The translations under genes and the position numbers were made by a program. From assembly GCF_024692365.1 (NCBI RefSeq), contig NZ_JAILMR010000018.1, forward strand, positions 58,764 to 122,763: a stretch of DNA of 64,000 bases. The letters are read 5' to 3'. This DNA is from Ruminococcus sp. Its GTDB lineage: Bacteria; Bacillota; Clostridia; Oscillospirales; Ruminococcaceae. Under the pieces are notes generated by a model. It saw only the letters and a list, made by a program, of their open reading frames with translations. It did not search any database and had not been told where the DNA came from. The number at the start of each line of letters is the position of its first letter. Position 1 is the stretch's first letter. Positions 1-7,783 of this stretch are shown one piece after another.

Positions 1-452
1 ATCTGGTTGTATATTTTTCTTTCTCTGCCGAGCCTTTCGGCTTCAAGTTCCATACGAACTTCTTTATCAATGTTTGTTACGCCAAGTATGAAAAATTGAT
101 CGTCTGTGCTCTGTCCTCGTATAAGTCTGAGAGAATGATAAACAGGCATGCCGTCAATCATCAGGCGGTAGACTATGTTCTGCATAGTCTTGTTCTTCAT
201 TTCACGCATTAAGGTCTCTTTATCTAAATGCTCGGTGAAGATATGCCTGTCTTCCTCGTAAACCACACGCTCAACATCTATTTTAAGCTGCTCGAAAAAG
301 TTCTCCCCCTCGGAACTTGTTATCAGTGATCTGAATTCAGGGTCCATAGCATAGGAAACATATTCGTTTGTTATTGCATTTACGTAATAAACGCTTGAAT
401 AGTCGCATAGTAAAGCGTCAGCTATCCTGCCGTAGATCAGTTCGCTGTTCAT
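1..452 (-). CDS. N-terminal part of a PAS-like sensor protein, probably of a c-di-GMP (GGDEF/EAL) enzyme; runs off the window
   Basis: An open frame runs from an ATG at 452 leftwards to the edge of the window, giving about 150 residues that start MNSELIYGRIADAL. A strong GGAGGT lies about 10 bases upstream of the ATG on the minus strand. The segment has the mixed alpha/beta look of a PAS-like sensor, with phrases such as VVYEEDR and YRLMIDGMPVYHSLRL, and ends in a helix rich in E, R and L (EVRMELEAERLGRERK) like the linker that leads into a GGDEF domain. Ruminococci carry many GGDEF/EAL proteins with this kind of N-terminus. The catalytic part lies outside the window, so the output domain is inferred. 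The 3' end is missing. Confidence 0.6.
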   Translation of the reverse strand, partial: MNSELIYGRIADALLCDYSSVYYVNAITNEYVSYAMDPEFRSLITSSEGENFFEQLKIDVERVVYEEDRHIFTEHLDKETLMREMKNKTMQNIVYRLMIDGMPVYHSLRLIRGQSTDDQFFILGVTNIDKEVRMELEAERLGRERKIYNQ

Positions 453-613
453 TGTAATAAATACCTCCGTATTATTTTCGCCATGTGGACAGGCAAAAAA
501 ATGCTATCACGTATTCACAGCTCGGTAATATTATGTTATATTATACCACATATTTTATAAAAAGTAAAGTAATTCCGAAACAAAAATGTAGATTTTGTTA
601 ATGCGCGTCTGAG

Positions 614-659
614 AAAAAATCGGATAACGCAATTCTGTTACGGTTTTGCGTTATCCGAT
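614..659 (-). terminator. Rho-independent terminator, minus strand
   Basis: A perfect 14-bp inverted repeat (619-632 and 646-659, with ATCGGATAACGCAA as one arm) is followed on the minus strand by a run of T (complement of the A run at 614-618). It sits 6 bp after the stop of the broken gene at 666-849 and supports that gene having once been a real transcription unit. Confidence 0.8.
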
Positions 660-665
660 GTATCA

Positions 666-849
666 TCAGTAATTTGGATTATTTTCGCTGATATCCGGTT
701 CGGGAATAAATATTTTGACGCCGAGTTTGGTGTTGTATCTCCAGAGGTCTTCGCCGTAACACCAGACAATGAAAATCGAAGATGATCATTGATTTCTTTT
801 TTACGAATTCGTCGGTTCCACAGAATACAAAGGCATTCATTCTCTTCAT
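666..849 (-). pseudogene. Small frameshifted gene of unknown function
   Basis: The first half reads well in one frame from an ATG at 849 (start MKRMNAFVFCGTDEF, then KKKSMIIFDF). The second half reads well in another frame (WCYGEDLWRYNTKLGV, then KIFIPEPDISENNPNY and a TGA at 666-668). The switch lies around 760-775, near a TTTT run. Together the halves would make a protein of about 62 residues. A terminator begins just after the stop. I see this as a single-base frameshift in a small gene, by mutation or sequencing error. I do not recognise the family. The uninterrupted frame at 638-898 looks less protein-like than the composite. Confidence 0.35.
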
Positions 850-1257
850 TTATCCTGTTTCTTTCGGAACAACGTCTGATGTATGCTATGCTATACATAA
901 AAATATAGTCAGTTGTTTTTTATGATGAAACCTCATAATATTAAAAGTGTAATTTAAATGATAAATTCTTAATTTTTATAGCAAAAAAAGGCTGTTCAAA
1001 AATTGTTGATTTGTACGCTTATATTTTAACGGCTATGCAAACATTTGCACTAATCATTTATTGCGCATGAACTTGCAAATATTGCGTTCTTGCGGAAAAT
1101 GCTCATCTTACGATACTTTTGGCGATTTTAAATAATATAAAAATAATCGCAATTATTATTTATACATAAGCAAAAAATGAATAGAAAAACCATTGGTTCA
1201 GTTGTATAATAATATCAGAAAATAAAACAGTTCATTAACCGAAAGGAAGAAAGTAAA
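850..1257. other. AT-rich intergenic region with fsa promoter elements
   Basis: No convincing gene is seen here. A TATAAT at 1205-1210 lies about 48 bp before the fsa start and is the best -10 candidate, but no good -35 stands 17 bp upstream. A 14-bp dyad TGCAAA-CA-TTTGCA is at 1036-1049. The rest is AT-rich. Confidence 0.4.
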
Positions 1258-1905
1258 ATGAAGCTTTTTGTTGATACCGCTAACGTAGATGACATTAGAG
1301 AGGCAGAATCACTTGGTGTTATTTGCGGCGTTACTACTAACCCTTCTCTTATAGCTAAAGAGGGAAGAGTATTTGAAGAAGTTGTCAAGGAGATAACTGA
1401 GATCGTTGACGGCCCTATTTCCGCAGAGGTCATCTCTCTTGAAGCTGATAAGATGGTAGAAGAGGCTATTCCTCTTTCCAAAATACACAAGAATATCGTT
1501 ATTAAGCTGCCTATGTGCGCTGAAGGTCTGAAAGCCTGCAAGAGGCTGACCGAAATGGGCATAAAGACAAACGTAACACTGATATTCTCTGCTGCACAGG
1601 CTATACTTGCTGCAAACGCAGGCGCTACCTACGTTTCTCCATTCCTGGGCAGACTTGATGATATAGGCATGACAGGTATGGAGCTTATCGAGGAGATAGT
1701 TGATATCTTCTCTGTACAGGGCATCAAGACCGAGATCATTGCCGCTTCCATCAGAAATCCCATACACGTAGTTGACGCTGCAAGAGCAGGCTGTGATATC
1801 GCAACTGTTCCTATGGGCGTTATCAGACAGATGATCAAGCATCCTCTGACTGACAACGGTATTGAGCGTTTTCTTAAGGACTGGGAGACTGTTCCCAATA
1901 AGTAA
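1258..1905 (+). CDS. fsa: Fructose-6-phosphate aldolase / transaldolase family protein
   Basis: This 215-residue protein is the size of the small FSA/TalC transaldolases. It starts [20 protein letters not shown], with the conserved Asp6, the TTNPSL motif at 26-31 and the Schiff-base lysine at about K83 in NIVIKLPM. These cytosolic TIM-barrel enzymes transfer a dihydroxyacetone unit (transaldolase) or cleave fructose 6-phosphate to dihydroxyacetone and glyceraldehyde 3-phosphate. From sequence alone I cannot choose between the two activities; in Firmicutes such genes are often annotated as transaldolase. An AAAGGAAGAA Shine-Dalgarno precedes the ATG. The gene stands alone and ends at a terminator about 180 bp downstream. 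The long open frame on the opposite strand is a shadow. Confidence 0.9.
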   Translation: MKLFVDTANVDDIREAESLGVICGVTTNPSLIAKEGRVFEEVVKEITEIVDGPISAEVISLEADKMVEEAIPLSKIHKNIVIKLPMCAEGLKACKRLTEMGIKTNVTLIFSAAQAILAANAGATYVSPFLGRLDDIGMTGMELIEEIVDIFSVQGIKTEIIAASIRNPIHVVDAARAGCDIATVPMGVIRQMIKHPLTDNGIERFLKDWETVPNK

Positions 1906-1956
1906 AGCATTCAACTTGGAATGAATATACTCCAATTTCCACCTTATTTTCTAATC

Positions 1957-2026
1957 TCGGGTATTCCGGTACACCCTGGCAAGGCGACAGTTCTACCCCG
2001 CTGAACGCCTTGTCTGCGGAACCCGA
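1957..2026. ncRNA. Unassigned structured RNA-like element
   Basis: Nested inverted repeats form a compact fold. The outer stem TCGGG (1957-1961) pairs with CCCGA (2022-2026), the next stem TTCCG (1964-1968) with CGGAA (2017-2021), and an inner 7-bp stem CAAGGCG (1980-1986) with CGCCTTG (2006-2012). The element is more GC-rich than its AT-rich surroundings and lies between the fsa stop and the terminator at 2085. It could be a 3'-UTR structure, a small RNA or a mobile repeat. I do not recognise it as a named riboswitch, and the strand is not decided. Confidence 0.45.
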
Positions 2027-2084
2027 ACAATGAAAAATGCTTTCCATTCTCCTTTTATTTCATATTATATATTCCTTCTGACAG

Positions 2085-2120
2085 ACAGCCGAGAGCTATT
2101 TCGGCTGTTTTGTTCTTTTT
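2085..2120 (+). terminator. Rho-independent terminator after fsa
   Basis: An 8-bp stem (ACAGCCGA / TCGGCTGT, 2085-2092 and 2101-2108) with an 8-base loop is followed by TTTTGTTCTTTTT. Confidence 0.85.
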
Positions 2121-2225
2121 ACACGGGCTTTTCTTAACAAATATGAGTCCTATAGTATGGTCATTTAGCTGGAAAATGTCTACTTTGAATGTTAAGAAAC
2201 GCTGAAAAATTGGTCAAAAGTGCTA

Positions 2226-2254
2226 TTGACGAGTAAGCTTGACTGTGGTACAAT
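2226..2254 (+). promoter_or_regulatory. Sigma-A type promoter of the lipoprotein gene
   Basis: TTGACG at 2226-2231 and TACAAT at 2249-2254 are separated by 17 bp. Transcription would start near 2261, about 50 bases before the ATG at 2312. Confidence 0.8.
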
Positions 2255-2311
2255 GCTATTGTATCTTTATAACCAAGAATTGTATTTTTTATTCAAGAAA
2301 GGAAATGTATA

Positions 2312-3115
2312 ATGAAAAAGTACATAGCTATTATTTGTGCACTGACAATGTCTTGTGCTATCTTCGCTTCATGCGGTAAGAAGGATTCCGATAAGGACAG
2401 CAAGAATTCTAAGGGTACATCCGTTACAACTGACGCTGAAACTTCTGCCAAGGAGGAAGAGTCTACCCTTGTTACTGCAGAGAATAACCGTACAAAGGCT
2501 TTCTATGATTCTCTCAATACTAAGAAATTCAAGATGACTTTTGAAACTACATCCGATGAATCTGAGAAATCAGTTACAACTGTTGAGATGAATGGTGATA
2601 ACTACCGTCTTGGCGTGGTAGTGGGCGAAGGCGAAAACGAAATGAAGAACGATATGTACCTTATTGACGGTGTAATGTATGTTCTCGATTATAGTCAGAA
2701 AGTCTACTATAAGGATGAAAATCCCAATGAGATGTATCTGAATGTTGAACCTGGTATGTACACTATGGGTATCGAGTCTAACTATGTTTTTGTAAGCAGC
2801 GAAGAAACCGATGACGGTATGTTCTGTGAGAAGTACTATGCTCCGGATATTTTCACCGGTGAGATTCCCACGAGTGAAGAGGACGGAAATGCTACTGTTT
2901 TCAAGTACTACTATAATGCTGACAGCACTCGTCCCGAAAAGATCGAATATACCACATATGGCATGACTCAGACTACTGTTATCACTGAATGCTCTCTTGA
3001 AGATATCAAGATCGAGCTTCCTGATCTCACAGATTGGACAGATAACACCGACGCTGCAGTAGATGGCGGCGCTGCAGTAGATGCTGATGTTGCAGATGCA
3101 GCAATAGAAGAATAA
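2312..3115 (+). CDS. Secreted lipoprotein of unknown function
   Basis: The 267-residue product begins MKKYIAIICALTMSCAIF and has a lipobox ending in IFASC, so Cys21 should be lipidated and the protein held on the outer face of the membrane. After it comes a polar linker rich in K, S, D and T (residues 22-55), then a beta-rich body of about 190 residues (for example VTTVEMNGDNYRLGV and FKYYYNADSTRPEKIEY) that resembles beta-barrel lipoproteins such as the LolA/DUF4412 kinds in outline only. The C-terminal tail is an Ala/Asp/Val repeat (DAAVDGGAAVDADVADAA). A GAAAGGAAATG Shine-Dalgarno precedes the ATG. It is monocistronic, with its own promoter and terminator. I do not recognise a function. 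Confidence 0.8.
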   Translation: MKKYIAIICALTMSCAIFASCGKKDSDKDSKNSKGTSVTTDAETSAKEEESTLVTAENNRTKAFYDSLNTKKFKMTFETTSDESEKSVTTVEMNGDNYRLGVVVGEGENEMKNDMYLIDGVMYVLDYSQKVYYKDENPNEMYLNVEPGMYTMGIESNYVFVSSEETDDGMFCEKYYAPDIFTGEIPTSEEDGNATVFKYYYNADSTRPEKIEYTTYGMTQTTVITECSLEDIKIELPDLTDWTDNTDAAVDGGAAVDADVADAAIEE

Positions 3116-3147
3116 TCTTTAGCAGTCATATAAAGATAGTAAATTTA

Positions 3148-3192
3148 AGACCTCTCGCACATTGCCGAAATCGGTGTGCGTGAGGTCTTTTT
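3148..3192 (+). terminator. Rho-independent terminator after the lipoprotein gene
   Basis: A long stem built from AGACCTC-T-CGCACA (3148-3161) and TGTGCG-T-GAGGTCT (3175-3188), interrupted by one T-T mismatch, is followed by TTTTT. It also lies just past the stop of the convergent gene ending at 3207 and may serve both. Confidence 0.85.
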
Positions 3193-3206
3193 GTTGTGTA
3201 TGGATT

Positions 3207-4805
3207 TTATTTTGTTATCTGATCGTTTAGCTTGATAGCAGAGATATTGTAATAGTTATATGTTGAATTCTTAAGATTTCTTTCTATGCGCTGGTTTATA
3301 TATTCTGTACCTGTCATATCTTCATCTGCGTATTTGTCGTTCATATATTTATTCTGAACAAGTTCTTCGTACTGTTCTTCGGTTATAACAGCGGCTGCAT
3401 CAGATGAAAGATCACACATCTCGGTTATATCCTGGAAACTCAGCTGTTCTGAACAGTATTCCATATTATATCTAGCGATTATAGCATCAGGACGAGAGAA
3501 GCAGAGCAGGGCAAACATCAGGGTGAAAGTCACAGCTGCTGAACGAATAAAAGCGAAGTTAGCTTTGAACTGCCTGATTATAACATATACGAACATCAGC
3601 GCTGTCAGCACCATGAACCATGTGGTGTAAACGCGAAGCTGTGTCAGCCCGTAATTCTGGATATAAAGCACCATCTTGCTTATTGCTGTTGCAGTGATGA
3701 GAATCGTGAATACGGATATCATCACCGTGTAGAATCTCAGTGCGCGGGGCTTTTCATCGCCTGATTTTTTCGAGAAAAAGTTGATCGCGAATATAACGGC
3801 TGCGTTTATCAGTTCTATTGCAAATAGTTCAAAGAATCCGCGTCTTGCATATTCTGCGTAGCTGTAATTATCGGGAAGCTTGTTCATAAATGCAGAGAGA
3901 AAATAGTTTGCCTGAGAAATAAAGAACAGCACGTAAAGCAGACATATTGGAGTAACCGCAGTGTAGACTGCGGTGTTTGAAACAAAGCGAAGTCTACTGA
4001 TAAAAGATGTGCATTTTTCCTCGTCGAGAGTGCGTGCTTTCTCTGCGTGAGTATGCGAGTATAACAGTCCGAATAAATACCCTGCAATTGGAATGGATAA
4101 AATAATTCTTCCAATTATTACAGGTATATTGTCGTAATTGAAAGCTTCTGAAAGCTTGGTGAGCATTGCTTCAACGCCTGCGTCAGCTGACATCAGAAGT
4201 CCTGCAACAACTATTGTCAGAGGAGTCGCGAGGATAAGTCCACCGATGGCGGCTTTGATATTCGCGCCTGAGTTCTTTGCGTTAATAGAACTTCCAACTG
4301 CAGAGAATTCTTTACCCGAATGTGATATCGGATTTCCTACTGAGCATTTGAGAAACTCAAATGCTGCAAATCTTCCGAAAAGCTTCTTTTCAGCGCACAC
4401 GCAGTACACCAGATAAGCGCCTGCAGGCAGCAGGAATATCATATCCAGTATCTTGATGAAGTCATTTGCTGTCAGTGAGAATACCGTTGAAAAAGCTATC
4501 ATCACAGCAGTCCAGATCTTGTGGGAGATTTTGAAAGTGTGATCTGTCTTTTTCAGATATCCGACTGTCAGCGCTATCATCAGCAGACAAAGTCCTGTTG
4601 TGAAGAATCCCGTAGTGTTGCTAATAGCGAACTGCACAATTCCGTAAGCAATTGCAAATGCGGTGAATGCCAAGATCTTTTCGCCTTTTGTGAATACAGG
4701 CTTTTCTTTGACTAATGACGGATACGGTCCGAAAGTAGTTGGTAAAGTTTGTACATCGGACTGAGATATGTTTTCCTGCCCGTTTGTTGGGTTAATGGTT
4801 TCCAT
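3207..4805 (-). CDS. Multi-pass membrane protein, DUF4153/DUF4173-like
   Basis: The 532-residue protein has a short polar N-terminus and then about ten to twelve hydrophobic segments (such as ILAFTAFAIAYGIVQFAI and GLILATPLTIVVAGLLM), and ends in a polar tail of about 100 residues. The arrangement resembles the DUF4153/DUF4173 family of integral membrane proteins, whose biochemical role is unknown. A GGGAGG Shine-Dalgarno stands 8 bases before the ATG. Upstream on the same strand are a small Cro-type regulator and a DUF2975 membrane protein, a grouping I have often seen in Firmicutes. The shared operon suggests that the membrane proteins are controlled by, or signal through, the small regulator. 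Assignment to the family is by general resemblance. Confidence 0.65.
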   Translation of the reverse strand: METINPTNGQENISQSDVQTLPTTFGPYPSLVKEKPVFTKGEKILAFTAFAIAYGIVQFAISNTTGFFTTGLCLLMIALTVGYLKKTDHTFKISHKIWTAVMIAFSTVFSLTANDFIKILDMIFLLPAGAYLVYCVCAEKKLFGRFAAFEFLKCSVGNPISHSGKEFSAVGSSINAKNSGANIKAAIGGLILATPLTIVVAGLLMSADAGVEAMLTKLSEAFNYDNIPVIIGRIILSIPIAGYLFGLLYSHTHAEKARTLDEEKCTSFISRLRFVSNTAVYTAVTPICLLYVLFFISQANYFLSAFMNKLPDNYSYAEYARRGFFELFAIELINAAVIFAINFFSKKSGDEKPRALRFYTVMISVFTILITATAISKMVLYIQNYGLTQLRVYTTWFMVLTALMFVYVIIRQFKANFAFIRSAAVTFTLMFALLCFSRPDAIIARYNMEYCSEQLSFQDITEMCDLSSDAAAVITEEQYEELVQNKYMNDKYADEDMTGTEYINQRIERNLKNSTYNYYNISAIKLNDQITK

Positions 4806-4909
4806 TTTGTGTTCCTCCCGATCTCTTTTCTGTCGATACGGCTTTTATTTTACGATCATATATATATCCGTTATGTTGTGCTCTTTTCTCTTGTGTCTGA
4901 TAAACTGTA

Positions 4910-5116
4910 CTATTCTTTTCGGTATTCCAGGATGTCTCCCGGCTGACAATCCAGCACCTCACATATCTTATCTAGGGTGGAAAAACGTACAGCTTTTGCT
5001 TTGCCTGTTTTGAGTATAGACAGGTTTGCCGCGGTGATACCGATTTTTTCTGCAAGTTCATTTGATGATATCTTCCGCTTTGCCATCATCACATCGAGGT
5101 TAACGATTATCGCCAT
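4910..5116 (-). CDS. Small Cro/C1-type helix-turn-helix regulator (YozG-like)
   Basis: This 68-residue protein is almost only a DNA-binding domain. The helix-turn-helix is in residues 15-45 (SSNELAEKIGITAANLSILK, then the recognition region and TLDKICEVLDCQPGDILEY). It matches the YozG/HTH_26 type of tiny Cro/C1 regulators that usually lie beside DUF2975 membrane proteins. Its Shine-Dalgarno GGAGG overlaps the end of the preceding gene, with 12 bp between stop and start, so the two are translated from one mRNA. Its target is probably its own operon, whose promoter is at 5659-5687, but no clear operator is visible. Confidence 0.9.
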   Translation of the reverse strand: MAIIVNLDVMMAKRKISSNELAEKIGITAANLSILKTGKAKAVRFSTLDKICEVLDCQPGDILEYRKE

Positions 5117-5128
5117 GATCCCGCCTCC

Positions 5129-5605
5129 TCATATTGTGAAATCATTTTCTGATTTCAGTTCTATCGCTTTTTCAAAGACGTTCTTCACGACCCTGATTAT
5201 CAGTCCGAGGAACATCGCGAAAAAAGCAGTGAACAGAAATTCATACCGCCACAGGCTGAAAAATGTCATCGTAAGTCCTGCAAAAACACAGCACCAGGAT
5301 ATCACTCTCAGGCAGAGTGCGTTCTGCGGAATGAAAACTTCGTCTTTTGAGATGTTTGAAAGCAGCTTGTGAAGCGAAGCTACCGCTATAAGTGCGAAAA
5401 TATCGCATATGCATATCATCGCAGTGACTGCACCTGTTAGATTGCTTTTAATAACTCCTTTTCCTACCGATATAGCGCTGAACCATCCTGCGATTATGTA
5501 GGATGTGAACATTAGCACTATCAGCAGGAAAAACATTCCCAGCACCAGAAGCCTTGAAAGCCTCAGTGATTTCATCTGTGACCAGCCTGTTAATTCATTT
5601 ACCAT
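5129..5605 (-). CDS. DUF2975 membrane protein
   Basis: The 158-residue protein has four hydrophobic helices (for example LLVLGMFFLLIVLMFTSYI and MICICDIFALIAVASL) and the layout of DUF2975 proteins, small four-helix membrane proteins of unknown function that almost always precede a YozG-like regulator. I place the start at the ATG at 5605 because GGAGGT stands 7 bases before it. The ATG 15 bases further upstream overlaps that Shine-Dalgarno and is unlikely. It is the first gene of a three-gene operon driven by the promoter at 5659-5687. A plausible idea is that the membrane protein and the small regulator work as a sensor and effector pair; this is inference. Confidence 0.8.
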   Translation of the reverse strand: MVNELTGWSQMKSLRLSRLLVLGMFFLLIVLMFTSYIIAGWFSAISVGKGVIKSNLTGAVTAMICICDIFALIAVASLHKLLSNISKDEVFIPQNALCLRVISWCCVFAGLTMTFFSLWRYEFLFTAFFAMFLGLIIRVVKNVFEKAIELKSENDFTI

Positions 5606-5658
5606 GGTAATGACCTCCAAATCATTTTTGCCGCGGGGCGTCCCACGAGCTTGATTGT

Positions 5659-5687
5659 ATTATAACACATATAAATTCGTTTGTCAA
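5659..5687 (-). promoter_or_regulatory. Promoter of the DUF2975 operon
   Basis: On the minus strand TTGACA (5687-5682) and TATAAT (5664-5659) match the sigma-A consensus perfectly with a 17-bp spacer. Confidence 0.9.
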
Positions 5688-5774
5688 TACCATTTTATCG
5701 AAAAACGGTAAGAAAATTTTGAGGAACGAAAATTCAATATTGTTAATCATCTTGAAAACCTGCCGAAATTTCTG

Positions 5775-5803
5775 TTGACAATGTGGCGTAAAAGTGCTAT
5801 ACT
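5775..5803 (+). promoter_or_regulatory. Promoter of kptA
   Basis: TTGACA (5775-5780) and TATACT (5798-5803) with a 17-bp spacer. It diverges from the promoter at 5659-5687. Confidence 0.85.
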
Positions 5804-5856
5804 GCGTAAAAAGAAAGATTTTTACCAGTTGAAAACAAATATAAAGGGGGCATAAA

Positions 5857-6417
5857 ATGTCAAAAACAAAAAATGATGATGTATCCCTCGGACGGTTCAT
5901 TAGTCTGGTGCTTCGGCATGAACCTTCTGCGGCGGGTATTGAACTCGACAGCGAGGGTTGGGCTGATGTTGGTGAATTGATTCGAGGAGTCTGCAATACC
6001 GGAAGAAAACTGGATATGGAAACACTTGAGCGGATAGTTCGTGAAAACAACAAGCAGAGATATTCATTTAATGAGTATAAAACAAAGATAAGGGCTAATC
6101 AGGGGCACAGCATTGATGTTCATATCGATATGAAGATTATGATGCCCCCTGATGTGCTTTATCATGGAACTTCTGACGCATTTCTCAATAGTATAAAGGA
6201 GAAAGGTATACTAAAAATGTCGAGGCAGTATGTGCATCTTTCAAAAGATATGGAAACTGCGATTAAGGTTGCCAAGCGACACGGTAAGCCTGTTGCGCTC
6301 GTTATCGATACTGCTAGAATGTCTGCTGATGGTTTTGTTTTCCGACTTTCTGATAACGGAGTATGGCAGAGCGAAGATATTCCGTGGAGGTACGTCGCTG
6401 AAATAAAATATCCTTGA
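5857..6417 (+). CDS. kptA: RNA 2'-phosphotransferase, Tpt1/KptA family
   Basis: The 186-residue protein shows the full KptA pattern: VLRHEP at 18-23 (Arg20, His21), IRANQGHS at 78-85, LYHGT at 101-105, and MSRQYVHLS at 121-129, followed by DNGVW at 166-170. These carry the conserved Arg-His-Arg-Arg set. The family removes an internal RNA 2'-phosphate with NAD+, releasing nicotinamide and ADP-ribose 1'',2''-cyclic phosphate. In eukaryotes it finishes tRNA splicing. Bacteria lack that pathway, so the natural substrate here is unknown; ADP-ribose capping or repair of damaged RNA has been proposed. The gene is monocistronic, with a strong promoter, an AAGGGGG Shine-Dalgarno and a terminator. Confidence in the family is high and in the role low. 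Confidence 0.93.
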   Translation: MSKTKNDDVSLGRFISLVLRHEPSAAGIELDSEGWADVGELIRGVCNTGRKLDMETLERIVRENNKQRYSFNEYKTKIRANQGHSIDVHIDMKIMMPPDVLYHGTSDAFLNSIKEKGILKMSRQYVHLSKDMETAIKVAKRHGKPVALVIDTARMSADGFVFRLSDNGVWQSEDIPWRYVAEIKYP

Positions 6418-6421
6418 TAAC

Positions 6422-6465
6422 AAAAATACCGCACCTCTCATGTCGAGAAGTGCGGTACACTTTTA
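6422..6465. terminator. Bidirectional terminator between kptA and trmB
   Basis: The stem TACCGCAC / GTGCGGTA (6427-6434 and 6450-6457), with a further TCTC/GAGA inside, is flanked by an A run on the left and CACTTTTAT on the right. It can stop both convergent units; the T run is better on the minus strand. Confidence 0.75.
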
Positions 6466-6472
6466 TGTACTG

Positions 6473-7144
6473 TTATTTTCTTAAATAAGCTTCCAACCTG
6501 TAAATCGGCATACCCATATCGGAAAAACGTTTTTCGTATTCGGTGACGATATTGCCCTCAAATCCGCTGTTGTGCAGGTCGAGGGATATGTTTTTCAGAC
6601 CATAGCCGTTTTCGGAGAACTGTTCAAGGGAGAATTCAAAAAAGTGCATATTATCGGTCTTTTGATGAATCTCTCCGCCCTCAGCCAGCAGACGTTTGTA
6701 TATCTCAAGGAATTCACCGTGAGTAAGCCTGTGGTTGGCATATGTGTTTTTAGGATAAGGACAGCTGAAATTAAGGTAAATGCGCCTTATTAGCCCTGCG
6801 GGGATAAAGCAGTCCAGATATCTTGCGTTGCCCCTCATGAATCGGACATTTTCTATACCCTGTGCGATGACAGCTTCGGCAGCATCAACAATGACATTCG
6901 AGCTGACCTCAACTGCAAGATAGTTCACATTCGGATCACGCTTTGCCAGTTCGCAGATGAACTGACCTTTTCCGCAGCCAATTTCCAGCTCGACGGGATT
7001 ATCGTTGCCGAATATTGACGCGATATCAAGCAGGTCGCGGTCATCCTTTACAGAAAAATCGAGCACATCGCGGTCAAGGTAGAGTATCTTGTCGCCGCAG
7101 GCTGCAAGCCTTTCTTCAAGGTTGTTTTTTCTTCTCATTCTCAT
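6473..7144 (-). CDS. trmB: tRNA (guanine-N7)-methyltransferase
   Basis: The 223-residue protein is the usual TrmB length. It has the S-adenosylmethionine-binding motif LEIGCGKGQF at 53-62, the acidic end of the next strand at YLAVEVS, and FSCPYPKNTYANHRL, a variant of the family's PDPWPKKRH substrate-binding signature. TrmB makes 7-methylguanosine at position 46 of the tRNA variable loop, in the cytosol. An AAGGAGA Shine-Dalgarno is 11 bases before the first ATG; a second ATG two codons later is possible. The gene is last in a likely galK-unknown-trmB transcription unit, 45 bp after its neighbour. The variant Trp-to-Tyr in the PWPK motif is slightly unusual. Confidence 0.92.
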   Translation of the reverse strand: MRMRRKNNLEERLAACGDKILYLDRDVLDFSVKDDRDLLDIASIFGNDNPVELEIGCGKGQFICELAKRDPNVNYLAVEVSSNVIVDAAEAVIAQGIENVRFMRGNARYLDCFIPAGLIRRIYLNFSCPYPKNTYANHRLTHGEFLEIYKRLLAEGGEIHQKTDNMHFFEFSLEQFSENGYGLKNISLDLHNSGFEGNIVTEYEKRFSDMGMPIYRLEAYLRK

Positions 7145-7189
7145 ATATATTACTTCTCCTTACTGTACAATAATATGTACTCGGTTATC

Positions 7190-7783
7190 CTATCTTCTTT
7201 TTTTGAAAGGCGAAGTTCTTCTGCCTTTTTTCAGTTTGTGCAAGAAATAATCCTGATCGGAAGTCACTCTCTTCCATTCGGTGGCAGAACCTGTCAACGG
7301 GTCGCCGAAAGGGTAGACCGAGAGCATTATCTCGGGCAGACCTTCTCCGTCATAAAGAGGAGTTACACGGAAAGTCAGCTGGTTGGCAAGCACATTCAGA
7401 AATTCTTCCTTTGTAGAAGCTGCGCTCGGGTCGTATTCGGGCAGCTTTACATCTGTGAATTTAGCCTGGTATATCATTTTGCCGTCAGCCTTTTTCACAA
7501 GAGGGAAGTCGTACCTTTTTGGAATGGCTTTTCCGTTCACGGTCTTTACGAAAGTAAAGTCGGTGAAGCGGACTATACCGTTGTTCACGGCTTCTCCCGA
7601 AATTGTGACACAGATACCCGCATCGGAGGCAGCACCTATATTCTGCATACTGAAAGAGAAAGGCAGTTCGTTTATCATGATCTCACCGCAGCCCACCATT
7701 TTAAGGCAGGGCTTGCCTGATGCCACGTGGTCGCCGAAAATCTCTTTAATCTCATTTATTGCTTTGTTATTGCTTTTACTCAT
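7190..7783 (-). CDS. Unknown cytosolic protein coupled to galK
   Basis: The 197-residue product has no signal peptide or membrane segment. It opens with a helical stretch (MSKSNNKAINEIKEIFGDHV), continues with a beta-rich middle (for example VGCGEIMINELPFSFSMQ and AKFTDVKLPEYDP), and ends in a very basic tail (KLKKGRRTSPFKKRR) that could bind nucleic acid. Its ATG overlaps the galK stop codon (ATGA), so it is translationally coupled to galK, and trmB follows 45 bp later. I do not recognise the family. The coupling may reflect only compact packing; nothing in the sequence links it to galactose metabolism. Confidence 0.7.
   Translation of the reverse strand: MSKSNNKAINEIKEIFGDHVASGKPCLKMVGCGEIMINELPFSFSMQNIGAASDAGICVTISGEAVNNGIVRFTDFTFVKTVNGKAIPKRYDFPLVKKADGKMIYQAKFTDVKLPEYDPSAASTKEEFLNVLANQLTFRVTPLYDGEGLPEIMLSVYPFGDPLTGSATEWKRVTSDQDYFLHKLKKGRRTSPFKKRR

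Noticed and set aside
1036..1049. TGCAAA-CA-TTTGCA dyad upstream of fsa
   Set aside because: It is a single short dyad in AT-rich DNA, far from the best -10, with no second copy seen.
1309..1935. Open frame of 208 codons on the minus strand
   Set aside because: It lies opposite fsa, whose catalytic motifs are plain.
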